Positions 1 through 12,942 of a stretch of DNA of 64,000 nt are shown piece by piece. The notes beneath the pieces were generated by a model. The model saw only the letters and a program-made list of their open reading frames with translations. It was not told the DNA's origin and searched no databases. Numbering within the stretch: the first letter of the stretch is position 1; each line of letters begins with the position of its first letter. A program made the position numbers and the translations under genes. Source of the stretch: Dipetalonema caudispina (lineage: Eukaryota > Nematoda > Chromadorea > Rhabditida > Onchocercidae); NCBI GenBank assembly GCA_013365325.1, contig JABVXV010000063.1, positions 62,001 to 126,000 of the forward strand, in the 5' to 3' direction.

Positions 1-3000
1 TCAGCACTTACCAATAATCAGTTTTGCCACAAAATTCCAGCCGTCATTAGCCAGAACTTTTTTTCCATGTTGGGATGAACCGAGTTGGAAGGTATCATGC
101 TTTTATGACTAGGGTTTAACGGCAATAATTTCTGCAAAGCATCCAATAATGTTTATAATTCAGGTGTTTTGCTGACAAAAAATTGATGCAATTTAGTGAA
201 GTTGATAAAAAAAATAACGATTTCATCAATGTTTAGCAAAACATTGATAATGTGCATTTCACGCATTTGTTGTGGAATTTTAAAACAAATTAAAAGTTTC
301 AGATACCTTATCCGGTTTCAAGCACCCTGAGGTCTTGGATTGAAAATACAACATTAGGAGTAAAAAGATCGGTTAATAAACCGCAAATCACATTTTAAAA
401 TAATTTACCTTTTTAAGGCTACATACAATATTACCATACTACATTCAAGTTCGATCACGGTTCTAACAAATGCAGCACCACTTCACTTCCCTCAGAAGCA
501 ACGACGCTCTGTTGTTCGCACTAAATTTCAAGAAACACCACCAATTCCGACATTTTTACTCGCATTTGCTTTTGGTCTCTTTTGAATCACATACTTTCAG
601 ATGGTTGGCTAGAAAGTATCAATTTTCGACCTAAATTTTGACTCAGCTTTAAATGGGATTTATTTGCAAAAAATCAAAATATGCTAAATTACTCAAACAA
701 ACAATGAAGTAAGTATAAACATTTAAGGCCCGTACAATAGCTTGGAAAAGCGTACCGGATATGATATACCACTCACTATATGGACATTTCCAGAAGATCT
801 CGTTTATGCCAAATTTGCTGCGAACTTTTCTCCTTACATGTTTGATCAACTTGCAAAAGAGTTTGTTGTAAGTTCTAGTAATAATGTAAGAGATTTCATG
901 TAAGGATGCTGTATATGTTAGATTACAAATTCGGCCTGAGGCACAAAACCTCTCAAATTGTTTCATTTTCATATTTAAATAATTCTGACAAAAGATAAGA
1001 GATTGTTTTTTCACGTAAAATTGAAGTAGTGAGAAGAACTAAATCAAATTGGACAAAGCTGAACTAAATTGAAATTAACTGAAATACTTGATTATTTCGA
1101 AAATTTATGATCACATTTCTCTTGTTGATTTAAAAGTCCAAATCTGCGCAAAATTTAAATGTATTTCAGATACCATATCCTCTCTCAAAAATTGATTTTG
1201 TAGCTGCTCATTCATTTCCAGTTAGCGGTATGGAAAATTGGGGACTAGTTGTATTCCAGAAGGAAATGTTTTTACTAGATTCATTGCTCGAAAGTAAATT
1301 TTCAAAAAATTGTATTCATAATACTTGGACAAGAAAGTGTCCTCAGCATATATTTCATTTTAAATTCAAGATAAATTTCACTTTGGACCAGCGATATTTG
1401 ATAATTACTGTTGAGGTAATGCTAATATGACAGTGGATTTATTGGCTGAACAGTATGATATCGAAAAAATCATTACACATGAACTTGTCCATCAATGGTA
1501 AATGTTTAAAGTTCACATTAGCGCATTTCTCAAATGTTTTGAAATGTAAGCAACATAATTTCAATTTGTTAATATCATCAGGTTTGGGAATTTGGTTACA
1601 ATAAATGATTGGTCTGAGTTGTGGTTAAGTGAAGGATTTGCATCGTATTACGTAAGTAATTTTCTGAAAAAACAACGTCCAATTTTGGCCACTAACGAAT
1701 ACTTTCTTCGTCTTTCTCAGCTGCTGTCAAGACAGGTTATTGAAATTTTCAGTTCCATCTCACTTTTTTTTTCTTTTTTTCAAAATATCTTTAATTTTCT
1801 TGCGTTCTATTGCGTTCTACTTCTGAATTGGATTGTTGCAGACGTCAAGTGAGAAGGTGCCGCTAGTAAAAAGTTTCAGTACGGAAGCAGAGGTAGAAAA
1901 CGCTTTCAATCCGTATCATTTGTATACAAAAGGAGCTGTTATTGTTAAGATGATGCGTGATCTGGTGGGCGAGAATAATTTCCGTGAAGGTGTCAGAAGG
2001 TAAACATACGTATATTTTCAAAAACTGTGCCTGCTATAGAAATAGGTGTATATGGAACGATAACACAGTACTGTTCATCTGATTATCTAAAGCCTGTGAA
2101 ATATTTTACTGTGTGTTCTAGATTTTTGAAAACAAACGCCTATAAAAGTATTGGACGATCAGCACTGTGGAAGGCAATGCCAGCTTATACTGACCACGGC
2201 TTGGAAAATAAGAAGCTTGAAAATGTTATTGAATCATGGCTTCTTAACGATGGAATGCCTGAAGTGATAGTAAGGTGAGTAAATAGAGCTTGCAGATCAT
2301 TATGTGTTAATTAGTCTGGAGTCTGTTCAAGATAATTGGTAAATTTTTAAAACTATCTTTTCTGTATTTTTTGGATAGTTTAGTTTCTTTGAGTCCTTGC
2401 TGCCCCCGTAAAATACAAGAAGGGTACAAGAGTTCATTAATGGTGCAGTCTAATTACTGGAATAATCAAATTTTGCTCTTCTCTCTCCAATTTATTATGC
2501 TGCACATTATCAACTCATATGCTGTGTAGTTGAAGTGATTTATTATTTTAAACGTACCTTCACAATTATTACAAGCGTTGTTCAAATATATCTTTTTTTT
2601 TGCCAGGAGATGAACTGCTTTTTTTTAAAAATATTTTAAAGACATTAATTATGAATATTTTTCGAAGTAAATCTGATTTAAGCCGAAACTATGACTATGG
2701 CAGCATACGTCTTATTCCGCGACCATCCGATCAAAATCGTTACGTCATTTACTTACGAGATGCTACTACAAATCATGATGATGTAAAGAATTCCAAAGAA
2801 TCCGTTAAAAAAGTGAGAGAGAAGAAATGGACGGGTAAATTTTCTACTAACACAAGAATAAAGTATCGTAGGACAGGTGACTTTTAATGCATTTTATTCA
2901 CTAGCTTTCTTGATTTTGTATAATAAAGTAGCACAGTTTTAAAATAAGTAGAGAAACTTAATTATGAGCCAGTTGTCGTTGCAAAAATTCTTATAGATAG

Positions 3001-5491
3001 GTCGGAAGAAACTGATCTTATGAACGGCAAAGAAACATCATCATCATCTTTTTATGTTGAAGTTATAAGCAAACGACGAAATATTAAAAATATATGGACC
3101 AATTTGAAGGAACAGGAAATGAAACGCAAGCAAATAGTTAGTCTCTTTCACAGATCTGTGGTTTTCGTGAAGCCGAATGGTTTTTGTAATTACTGCAAGT
3201 AAGAGTTTTTGGGCAGAAAAATTTTTGAAAAGTCAGATCGATGATGGTCGTCCTATTGGTAGAAGAAAAAAGGAGCGGCGGAAAATAAACGGAAAACGGC
3301 GGTCAGCTCAAGAAAAACAACTTTGGTCAATACCATTCACTTATCAGCTAAGCTCCAAGACGAATTTTTTTGGTAAGAAAAATGTATACAAATATTTGAA
3401 CACATTTCAAGGATACCTCGTGAACATTGCAATAAGATTTTTTGTTGTTAAATTTCTAGGCGATACAATAAGAGAATTCTGGTTATACAACAAAACTGTC
3501 GTGTTCACGGACAAGAAGGAACAAACTTCAGCAGCGCTTCTGGCAAATGTTAACTGGAAATATCCATATCGCGTTAACTATGATATTGAAAACTGGAAAA
3601 TGTTAGCAAGACTGGTAAGAGAGCCAAAATCTTGCTAAAATCAAAAAGAGAAATTTGTGAAAGTAATGAAAGGAAAGAAGATTGTTTTAGCTGCATGAAA
3701 ACCATTTGTCCATACCATTATATTCTCGTATACAATTGATACTCGATTCCGAATTCTATCTTAAACAATCAAGCGTTCCCGAACTCTATCTATATATTTT
3801 AAGGTAAGCGTTACGTCACACATTCATATCGGTTTTCGCTCTGGATGTTTTCGAAATTTTCGTTGCTGTTCGAAAAGATTATTGCAGGAAATGTTTCAGC
3901 TATCTGACTAAAGAAAATGACGTTGGTCTTTTATTATTTGGTTTGGATGCATTATACCGCTTTTTCGACATGTTTCGCGGAAGTTCAATCAACAGCTTGC
4001 TTTTACTATTCCTAAGAGAGGTTCAAACAGGGCGTTAATATGACAATATTTCAGCTTCTGATATATATTAATTCCTTCGAGATTAATAAAACCTAAAATT
4101 GGTGTATCAAATGACGATTCTGATATCACTTATGGCAAATAAGGTTGGCTAATGTGTTCCAAAAATCAGGCGAAGTCCTTATTCATTTTTCAGTCGGAAG
4201 AAAATATTTAGGTGACAGAATGGCTTGATAAAGTAATGGATGATACGAAGACAAAACCTGAATTAGCCGCACTATGGCTGCTTGATGCAAATCGACTCAT
4301 TCAATTTTATAAACTTCGATGTGCGGTAAATTTGTCAACCTGTGATCCAGAAGACAAGGTTCACTTTCTGCAATAGCAAGTATTTCCATTTCGAATCTCT
4401 TCCTTCAAGATTTGATTTCGTGAAAGTTAATCGCATTTAATTTATTCTCTAATTCTACAGGATTAGCGTATTCCCAAGATTCGTCTAGCACAGATCGAAA
4501 TTTTTTTACCCAGGTAGAGCAATGGTTAAAATCAGGTGGTTTGGCAGAAGGTGACCATTACTCGCAAATGACCGCTATTTGTCATCATTTGTTCACGAGA
4601 GGTACAAAAGAGGGACATGATTTGATTGAAAATGGCTTGAAGCAGTTTAGCGGTAAATGGACAACAGCAATACAACTAGCAACATGTGTACGCAGTGAAC
4701 ATATTCTCAAGAAAGTTGCAAGTCAGATCGTTGCAACACGAAATGCAGCTATATATACTGCCATGTTGCAGGTAATTGAATGAAATTACACTTCTTGAAG
4801 TGAAGTTACACGAGAAAATGAAATTATACGAACTGTAATTTGAAGTAATAATATCTCAAGACTCCCAGTAGTGTGTGTATACCCGACGGATATGCATGCT
4901 TTTCTAACATCTTATCCGCTCATCCTCGAATGTGAGCTTTTTCCTAATATTTTTAAGAGAAAGGAATATCATTGTTATATATATGTATATAAAAATATAC
5001 ATGGAATAGGTATTTTCTAATTGCACTGCGAACAGTTTCTCTTTCAATAGAAACTCCAAAATAGATATCATTAAACTTAATTATTTACAGCTCCCTCAGC
5101 TTGTTTTAGCGATTTCTTTTGTAATTCTGACTTCCGTTTTTTTTTTTTTTTTTTTTTAGATTAATGAAGAAAATTATTGCAGAATGAGTTCACACTACTT
5201 TACAACAAGAAATTTCGAGCATTATTTTGGAGGGAAATTGCTGAAATGCCACTGACGGAGCGTAAATTGCTATTTTCAATCGAAACAGATCAAACAACTC
5301 AAGTAGCGCAAATACTTGTACATTCTGTACGTTCATCGAGCGAGTTGGAATGGCTGGTAAATATTGTACCTGACTGGGGTCGTTATATGAAGCCACATAT
5401 CGATTATTTACGTCGCAAATTTGAATGGATCGATGAAATTGCTACGCCAAAGATTGAACATTTTTTGTTAAGAGTTATTAAACAGCGGTAA
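1..5491 (+). CDS. M1-family zinc aminopeptidase, 5' end missing
   Basis: Gluzincin aminopeptidase that removes N-terminal residues from peptides. Exons that join in phase: 2-91, 418-574, 728-867, 1170-1293, 1416-1497, 1582-1735, 1842-1999, 2122-2274, 2668-2876, 2997-3136, 3204-3372, 3460-3614, 3691-3803, 3888-4020, 4212-4358, 4514-4771, 5183-5491; 896 residues in view. Family landmarks in order: FFPCWDEPSWK, substrate motif SGMENWG (GxMEN), zinc motif HELVHQW with the third ligand in WLSEGFASYY, and the transition-state Tyr in LYTKGAV, so it should be catalytically competent. The ERAP1_C-type helical domain follows (WSIPFTY, YPYRVNYDIENWK). Odd: about 155 residues lie between PEVIV and WSIPFTY, where most relatives have a few tens, and they are very Lys/Arg-rich. 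The start codon, and any signal or membrane anchor, lie left of the window. The short exon starts at 2668 and 3204 are the least certain. Confidence 0.93.
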
Positions 5492-6557
5492 CTAGGTTAG
5501 CACTCAACTATGAAATCAAAAGGCTCTCTCGGCTGGTAAATGTAAGTTTAGGCTGATAGCTGAATGATAAATTTCAAAATAGAGTGAACTCATAGGATAA
5601 AAAGTAAGAAAGGGCTAGAGATTTCTTTTTTGCTTCCTCAACTACTTATGAAGTGTCCAAAAAACCCCTTCCCCCCTACCTCGCCCCAAAAATCCAGTTA
5701 TTTAACCTAAATAAAAATTCATGAAAATAATCCAGCTCTGAAAATGTGAAGCGTTAATAACCAGAATTTCAATTTGATTAGGGCATTCGTCAGCTAATAA
5801 CTTCATGATACTAGTGGTATGGGATTTATGTTTATCAACGAAGTAAAAACAGCATTATTGATTTATTTCATACTCAGTTTTTGATAAGGCAACACATGAC
5901 CGTTGTACCTTTCGAAAAAAAAACTCGACTCTAATATGATTAATTTCTCCAAATGCAATATCCATATTCTTGTCGAAGTGTCTTGATAAGTACTATATGT
6001 TTTTAATAAATTCAAAATAAATTATTTTACTTTATTGCATCTTGATACAATACCACCGTCAATAACAACTACTTGAAACAGCGACGTCATAAGAATTTTG
6101 TTGTTTGTTTTAAAACCGTCCTTACTTAAGGCTCATTACATGAAGTTTACACCTTCGTAATATAAGTTCATCTCGAGGTCATTTGACACTTCATGATGAC
6201 TTATGTGTACTGTTCTATACCTCCCACAATATACCATATCCATTTTTGAGACGGAAACTGACTGATAAGTACTGTGTGCACCCCTGTCCGTACTAGTCAT
6301 TTGTGCCGCCACGAACCTATTATGTCGCTGGTTGAGATCCGATTAGCCAAGAATATTCATAGCTTCTATAAAAACTTCCATGTTTCGTTATCTCTCTTAT
6401 CCCTCACATCTCCCAAATCCTTGTATCTCTACTCTATTCATAGCCTTCTTACATCCCTCACACGACACATTACCTCCCATATTGGCATATTACTCCAAAA
6501 CCGCTCTAAAAGTGTTACTTCGATTTCTTGGTGAGTACCGACCGTTGGATGTAAGTA
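5492..6557. other. Intergenic, aminopeptidase to ERGIC2
   Basis: No coding exon recognised. Several AATAAA-like signals near 5709 and 6007-6018 could serve the aminopeptidase transcript. The two overlapping open frames at 6274-6577 are low-complexity and pyrimidine-rich and match no family I know. Confidence 0.5.
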
Positions 6558-9500
6558 ATGTCATTGCTGTTGCCTAGTACAACGGTTCGCCATAGACGTC
6601 CAACGGTTCAAGAAGTTGTTCGGGATTTCGATGCATTTAACAAAACTGTTGATGAAGTTAGTGAGGAGAAGCGAGCTACCGGTGGATTCCGTAAGTTACT
6701 TTCAAATCATTTCCATATGGTTAGGAAAATTCATATGTTAAGTTTTCAAAGAATAATTTATATTTAGCTCTTTTCAGAAATTACCATCTTAATGTGTTGG
6801 ACTACCAAGTTAAAGTCGAAAATCTAATAGAATACGATTAAAATCGACCAATGAAATCTTGACTTAGAAACTGACTGGTCAGATGACAAGTTTACTGAGA
6901 TGTGAACGTTCGAATATTTTATCATCCAATTTTCTTTTTTTATCAAAAGCGTTTTAATGTTGAGTGTCAGTCATATTCGGTTGCATTACTTGATTTTAGC
7001 TTAAATAATTAAGGGAGATTTTAGCAAGAACTCATTGTTTGTTTAGGGATAACTCTTTTGTTCGACTATCCCCAAATAATACTAATTTTGCAGTTGCAAC
7101 TTTGTCATTCCTCATCATCGCAGCGTTGGTTTTTGGCGAGTTGAGGAATTATTTTTACGGCGACGAAGGACATTATTATAGATTCTCAGTAGATACAGCT
7201 TTCAGTGAGTAAGTAGAAAAATTTCTTTTCCACTCCATCTGTATAGTTCACTCTTCATGCAGAGTTATTAGTTCTGGGGCAAAGTTCAGAAACAAATTAG
7301 TCATTTTCTCTTTGTAAATTCAGACATCCTGAGTTGGAATTGGATATGATAGTTGCAACTCCTTGTACGAATTTGATGGCACATCTTTCGGGTACTGCCT
7401 CACACGAATTCAATTCTCTGAATGAATTCAAACATGATCCAACGCGTTTCGAGTTTACGGAGAAAGAAGCAATGTATTGGAATGAACTGAAAAAAGTGCA
7501 GCGTCGTAGTAAAGAAGGAACCACCTTGTTCAAGAGTCTTGACGAAGTAATTCTATTCGTTTTCAACACACCACGCAGTTGAACTTCAAGGCAAAAAGTC
7601 TGCATCCAATTTTTTGAAATTACCAAACATTTTCTACACTACAATCGTCTTTCCCGACAATTGCTATAGGATTTTTCACTGGTAATTTACTTTGTAAATC
7701 AAGTTTCACGATATTGCTTTAAAATATTGGTTTACTGAATATTGTTGAGGTTCTGTAGATGACTTTTATCAGCGGACGAGTGGAGGAGGGCTTGAAAACT
7801 GAAGCAGAAACAAAGCAGCGTGAAGAAGCACATGCAATACAACTGGAAAAGAAGAAGAACCCAAAGCAGTCTTTGGATGGTGGAACATTGATATTAATTG
7901 GAAATGGATTTAACGTATTTCATGTTGTTGCAAGTAAGGTTTGTATGATCAAACTTCAAAACAGCAATAAACAGTGGCAAAAGATTATAACGCGCTTCGT
8001 TTTTGGTCGCCAGAATAATGGAACTTTTTCCAGTATTGACTGGAGTTAAAATAAGGATAAAACGTTTCCTACTGTTCGATACTATCCTAATTTTTTCTTT
8101 TGGAAAAGATTGATACGTTGTTAAGGCGGAAAGCTTATCTCATGGTGGTGATAGAATCAAAAAATCATATTACAACTGATTATTGAACCTCTTTTTTGCT
8201 CTTTTGTAGGAGGATGTTATAAAGTTATAACTTGGGGTTACAGGTAATTCAGAGAAGAATGAAGGCACTGCTTGCCGCATACATGGTCGTATGCGTGTTA
8301 ACAAAGTCAAAGGTGATAGTTTTGTTGTTAGCACTGGTAAAGGCTTAGGCATCGATGGCATTTTCGCTCATTTTGGTGGGATTTCGAGCCGTAAGTTTTT
8401 TTTATGTGGGTGTACGTTCTGAAGTAGGTCACTATGTTTTTTTACATCTTTAATTTAATTGTTATAACTTGTCATTCTGTTAATACAACAAATGCTATCC
8501 GTTGGCATCCTTCATGAAAACTCATTATTGGCCTGTTTGTTGACACATGAAAATCTATTAATAGTAATATCCACTGAAAGAATATGTATGTTATTAAACC
8601 ACTTTGAATAGTGGATTGTTAATATTAAAATAAACTAGTAGCTACGAACAAATGCAATTATTTTTTTCTAGCTGGTAATGTTTCTCACCGAATTGAGCGG
8701 TTCAATTTCGGTCCTAGAATATACGGTCTTGTGACTCCACTGGCGGGAATAGAGCAGATTTCTGAAACAGGTTAAATTTAAGCTTACTGCATACTATGCA
8801 TATATATATATATATATTTAAATTTCTTCTTGTATGAGCACACGTTGTTAAAAAAAAAGGAAATTTTGATGCATATCACTGCATTTATTTACGTCTTTAT
8901 ATATATTTCCTTTCTAACCTGTATGGAATTTTTCAATTTCATATTGATGACCTTCTTTCAGGTGTAGATGAATTTCGTTATTTTTTAAAGATCGTACCTA
9001 CGAGAATATATCACAGTGGCCTTTTTGGTGGCTCTACACTTACATATCAGTATTCTGTGACATTTATGGTTTGGCTTTACAAGAATAATTTTAAATTACT
9101 TCCATTAAAGACATTTTTATAGGAGTGAAACTAAAACTCAAGTTTAGTAATGCCTTTCTATATTACATTTACGATAGTTTTTTCTTTAATAACTTTGGAG
9201 TTATGATTTTCTACTGAAAGTTTTCAAATCGTTTTTGTGTGTTGAGGTTGAAGGAGTTTGCTATCACAAATGAGTTCATATTATTACAGCTTTATATTCA
9301 TTAGGTGTTATGAAATATAATTTTACAGAAAAAAACTCCCAAAAAGGATGTGCATAAGCATGCAGCTATTATTATTCATTATGAATTTGCAGCAACAGTC
9401 ATTGAAGTTAGGCGTATTCAATCGTAAGTGTTTCATCTCTCTGGAACAGCGCATGAATTGATTTCTCTTTTTGCATTTTCATTTATGCTAATGTTTTATG

Positions 9501-9830
9501 ACAAGGTCTTCATAAATTCGATGAGTTCACTAATTTTAAAGTAAGAATTAAATAAAAAGCTTTCAGCATCAGTTATTAGGTAAGGTAATCACAGTCACAT
9601 TAACAAGCGTAATATGCTGTAATGTGTTTTTTCTTTGCAGCTCATTACTGCAAATGCTTGTACGTTTATGTTCTGCAGTCGGTGGAGTTTTTGCGACAAG
9701 CGTCATGTTGAATAGTATATTTGTTCGTGTATCAACTGTTTGGTCAAGTACGTCAAAAAGAATAAGGAAAATCCGGTCGATCAATTCGCAGTTAGAGATT
9801 GTGCAACCCAGTATTGTTGTTGATACTTAG
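6558..9830 (+). CDS. ERGIC2: ERGIC2/Erv41 ER-Golgi cargo receptor
   Basis: Homologue of ERGIC2 (yeast Erv41), which cycles between ER and cis-Golgi in COPII/COPI vesicles with an Erv46/ERGIC3 partner. Nine exons: 6558-6690, 7094-7208, 7324-7546, 7759-7933, 8244-8390, 8672-8770, 8962-9068, 9329-9423, 9641-9830; 427 residues, somewhat longer than human ERGIC2. Visible landmarks: N-terminal cytosolic VVRDFDAFNKTVDE; first membrane segment (SFLIIAALVFGEL); lumenal ACRIHGRMRVNKV and SHRIERFNFG; C-terminal membrane segment around MLVRLCSAVGGVFAT and a short basic tail (SKRIRKIRS). The extra length is mostly a charged lumenal linker (exon 4, GLKTEAETKQREE). Start chosen as the ATG just before the conserved DFDAF block; the 4 kb before it holds no better one. 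Confidence 0.95.
8800..8817. repeat. (TA)n microsatellite
   Basis: About nine TA units in intron 6 of the ERGIC2 gene. Confidence 0.9.
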
Positions 9831-10790
9831 TCTTCACGAGAAGCTTAATTGTTTAGGTTTGAAATATTACGAAGCTGTGGTTAATGGGAGCACTGTTTTC
9901 CAAATAAATGGCCAGACATCAGTGTCAAAACTAATTTAGCTTTCACTAACACTGTCGATAATTCTTGCAAATTGATTCTCAATAAGATCTGCTGTGCAAA
10001 AACAAGTTTATGTTCTTACTTTCAAGTAGAGATTATTCATACATTGCTATAGATTTAATAGTCATTACTCACGAAAATTTCTATGGAAATCGGAAAGTAA
10101 TATTTTTGTTTGTTAAGGCTTTGTAGATAAAGTTTGTTCTTGCGAACCGTGAAAAGTATATCCTTTTCGATTTAATACCTCCAACTTCAGACCAATTTCA
10201 ATCATAATTCGTATTTTACCAGTCTTTGCACGGTTGTTTGACCCTTGTCTTTCTTCAGAACTTTTTTAATAGGCATATTTTGGCCAAGAACATCTATTCC
10301 GTGCAAATTTCCCGATTGATTATGGTAGTTTCTTGCATAAACTAGTTGTTGGGGATGAGTCCTTTTCGGTTTTGTTTGTTTCCTTTTATTTACAATGCTG
10401 GTTTATAGAATGCGATAGATTAAATGCATTTCCACTTTTTTGTAGCAGATGCTTATTTAATAATATGTTTGCCAATTTACTGAACTTTAGATTTTCTTTT
10501 CGTTAATATAAATTTGTATTGAGAGAATACGCAGCTTTGCATTAAAGCATTAAATTTGTTTATTTAAAGTGCTGTGATTAAACAGGAGGCGAAAAAAAGA
10601 CAACTGATGTGTTCCAAAGATTTTCAGTTTGTTTGAAAAAATTTTATAATAAATATCATCGCACAAATTAGGTTGGAATGGAAGCACTTGAGGCAAAATT
10701 TGAAGTAAAAAATATAATTTTCACTGTATCTAATAGTGGTCCATTGTGTCAAATAATGGTGTTGTTGTACGATTGCAGTGTTTCTTTACG

Positions 10791-10823
<33 letters not shown>

Positions 10824-12942
10824 CGTACTGATCCAAATGCTACTTTTCTGATGCTTCATACTGATCAGTAAAAAATGTCTTGAAAACTGTCAATTACAGA
10901 ATGGCTGTTATGCGGAAAACTAACCGTATAAGTCATTGGTAACTAATTTTTGCTTTATTGAATATTGTTTTCCGTATAACCTGAAGAGTGGTTTAAAATC
11001 GATTGTTATGCTGCCGGTGTTATAAACTCCTTCAAGGATAATGCACCACCAGCGGTGATTTGCTGCACAGGTTCTTCAAGTATTTGGGATGCTTCTTAAA
11101 AATATCTTACGTTTGAAGTTGTTGTGCGTTAGGGTAAAATAGCTAATGCCATTTTCTTGTACAAATATGGATTTCGTGCGAGATAAGTGCAAAACTATAG
11201 AGGGTGTCATTTTTGTATCAAAGACCTTTACAAGATGGTTTTTCTTTTTTTTTTTTTGATAAAAGTGACGATTTCTGTTAGGAGGTCCAGCCTAACGTTT
11301 GGTTGTAATTTGAACAAAAATTTTTAAGGTTTTTGTAACAGAGACCTGGAGTTCGAATACTGGAACGGAGGAAGGTTATATGCGTTTGTAAATCAAGAGT
11401 TTACTAGCCAGCCAACTTGATATACTAATTACAATAGACAATGAATAAAGAAATAGGACTTTTGTAATTCACATAATGCATAATGATGCAATAACAAGTT
11501 TTTGCGATCGTTCACCATTTTGACGAATCGAGCTGGGTTGTTTGCTTGTTCAGCGGTAGTAAACATTAGAAACATTTTCTACGGTATATTATATCATTTG
11601 TTTATCAGTTAAGGATGGTTGGTATTTGATGCCAAAAATTTGCGGAGTAGTCGGACTTGTTTCACCATTTGTACTTAACTCATTGGCTAATACACGCTTA
11701 GATATCTTCTCAACCTAATGAGAGGCCGCCTGACTTGAAATAAGTTTTCTCCATTTAAATGATGTGATAAGTGCTATGATTTAGACTCTTAGATATTTCT
11801 AGTAGTTGTAGCAGTGGGAAACACCAGGTCAGTGAAGTCTTGTATGTGTTACCATGCTGGAGAGGATGTTTTATTAAGACAGTATCTTGTTTTTCACTAT
11901 TGATATGATTATAAAATTTCTTGCGATAGAAAAGTTATAACCGTTTTTACACCGTCATCTTAGCTCGATTTTGTTTTTCAGGTGCAGGTAACTGTTTTGA
12001 ACGAGCTGAACTGGTTGGGGCGACTGAAAGGTAGTACCGTCACGTTCGGCTGATGTGAATTCTAGGAAATCAACATTCATATGACGGGAATTCGTGTATG
12101 CATTTTGCATTTCTTTTAATTTGCGTATTGCCTGCTTGAAAGATTCTATATGTCAACCTCATATAGTTCGATTCGGTTTCCCCTTCCTTCTCCATTTGTC
12201 CATCTTATTCTGTAAAAAAAGCATGGAGATCTAAAAATATTAAGCACCAATTGAATGCTCGATCGAAAAATAGTTATTTTGCCAACATTATTAGGTTTTT
12301 ATACGCTTTCGCTTAACTAAATGGATGTAATGAAAATGCAGTCATTTAAGTTGCATCTATCCATGTTAGGTTTTTTATAGGACATGGTTAAAGTAGTAAA
12401 AATGTGCTGGATACGCACAATTCACTTCCCACATCTAACACACTTCAATATAAAATCAGTTTATTAATATTAGTTTTGGTGTTTCATTTCCACATTGTGT
12501 CGAAGGATGGAAAGAAGGATACATATTATCTTTCATTCTATTCTCGCAGGCATTTTCCTTGCGTTTTCCTATAAAATATTATCGATCTTTTACATTTGTT
12601 TATGTTTTCGAATACCTTTATACATTTCGCAGCTTAATATCTTCCAGTTTCTTTTCCCAAATTCTGTTCCCTGTGCAGTGTTTCTTCAAAAAGGATATTA
12701 TGAGAAAACTTGGTTTGACTATCACTGAGTATTTCGTCAACTATTGTTTTCGATGTTTCTATGGAGCTAGTTTCAAAAAAATATTTAGAAGCGTGAAGAG
12801 AATTTTACTCAAAAATAAAATTCCAGGATGAGACAAATAGACAAAATATGATCCTTAGCAGCGTTTTTTGCAGAAGGCATGGTATGTGTCGTAAAATATC
12901 TTTATCATTTCAGTCACTTCATTTTTCTCCTTGTCTTAGGAT
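9831..12942. other. 3.1 kb gap, ERGIC2 to glutamate carrier
   Basis: No conserved coding exon found on either strand. It holds a 29-base T run (10793-10821) and a possible short 5'UTR exon near 11988-12031, bounded by TTTTCAG and GGTAGT. The hydrophobic open frames at 12495-12831 are T-rich translation with no family likeness. Confidence 0.5.
10793..10821. repeat. Poly(T), 29 bases
   Basis: Uninterrupted T homopolymer in intergenic DNA. No gene copy lies next to it in the orientation that would make it the poly(A) tail of a retrocopy. Confidence 0.85.

Noticed and set aside
303..320. Segment near 303 resembling the start of the exon at 1170 (ATACC.TATCC...)
   Set aside because: Similarity ends after about ten bases and the segment does not fit the reading phase; not an exon duplication.
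10793..10821. Poly(T) as the tail of an inverted retrocopy
   Set aside because: No intronless gene copy lies beside it on the minus strand, and no target-site duplication is evident.
11988..12034. Open segment between TTTTCAG and GGTAGT read as a carrier 5' exon
   Set aside because: Could be a 5'UTR exon, but it encodes nothing matching the carrier, whose normal start is at 12943.
12495..12831. Hydrophobic open frames that look like membrane protein
   Set aside because: The region is T-rich, which yields Phe/Ile/Leu runs in any frame. Two frames overlap, no splice sites fit, and no family likeness was seen.
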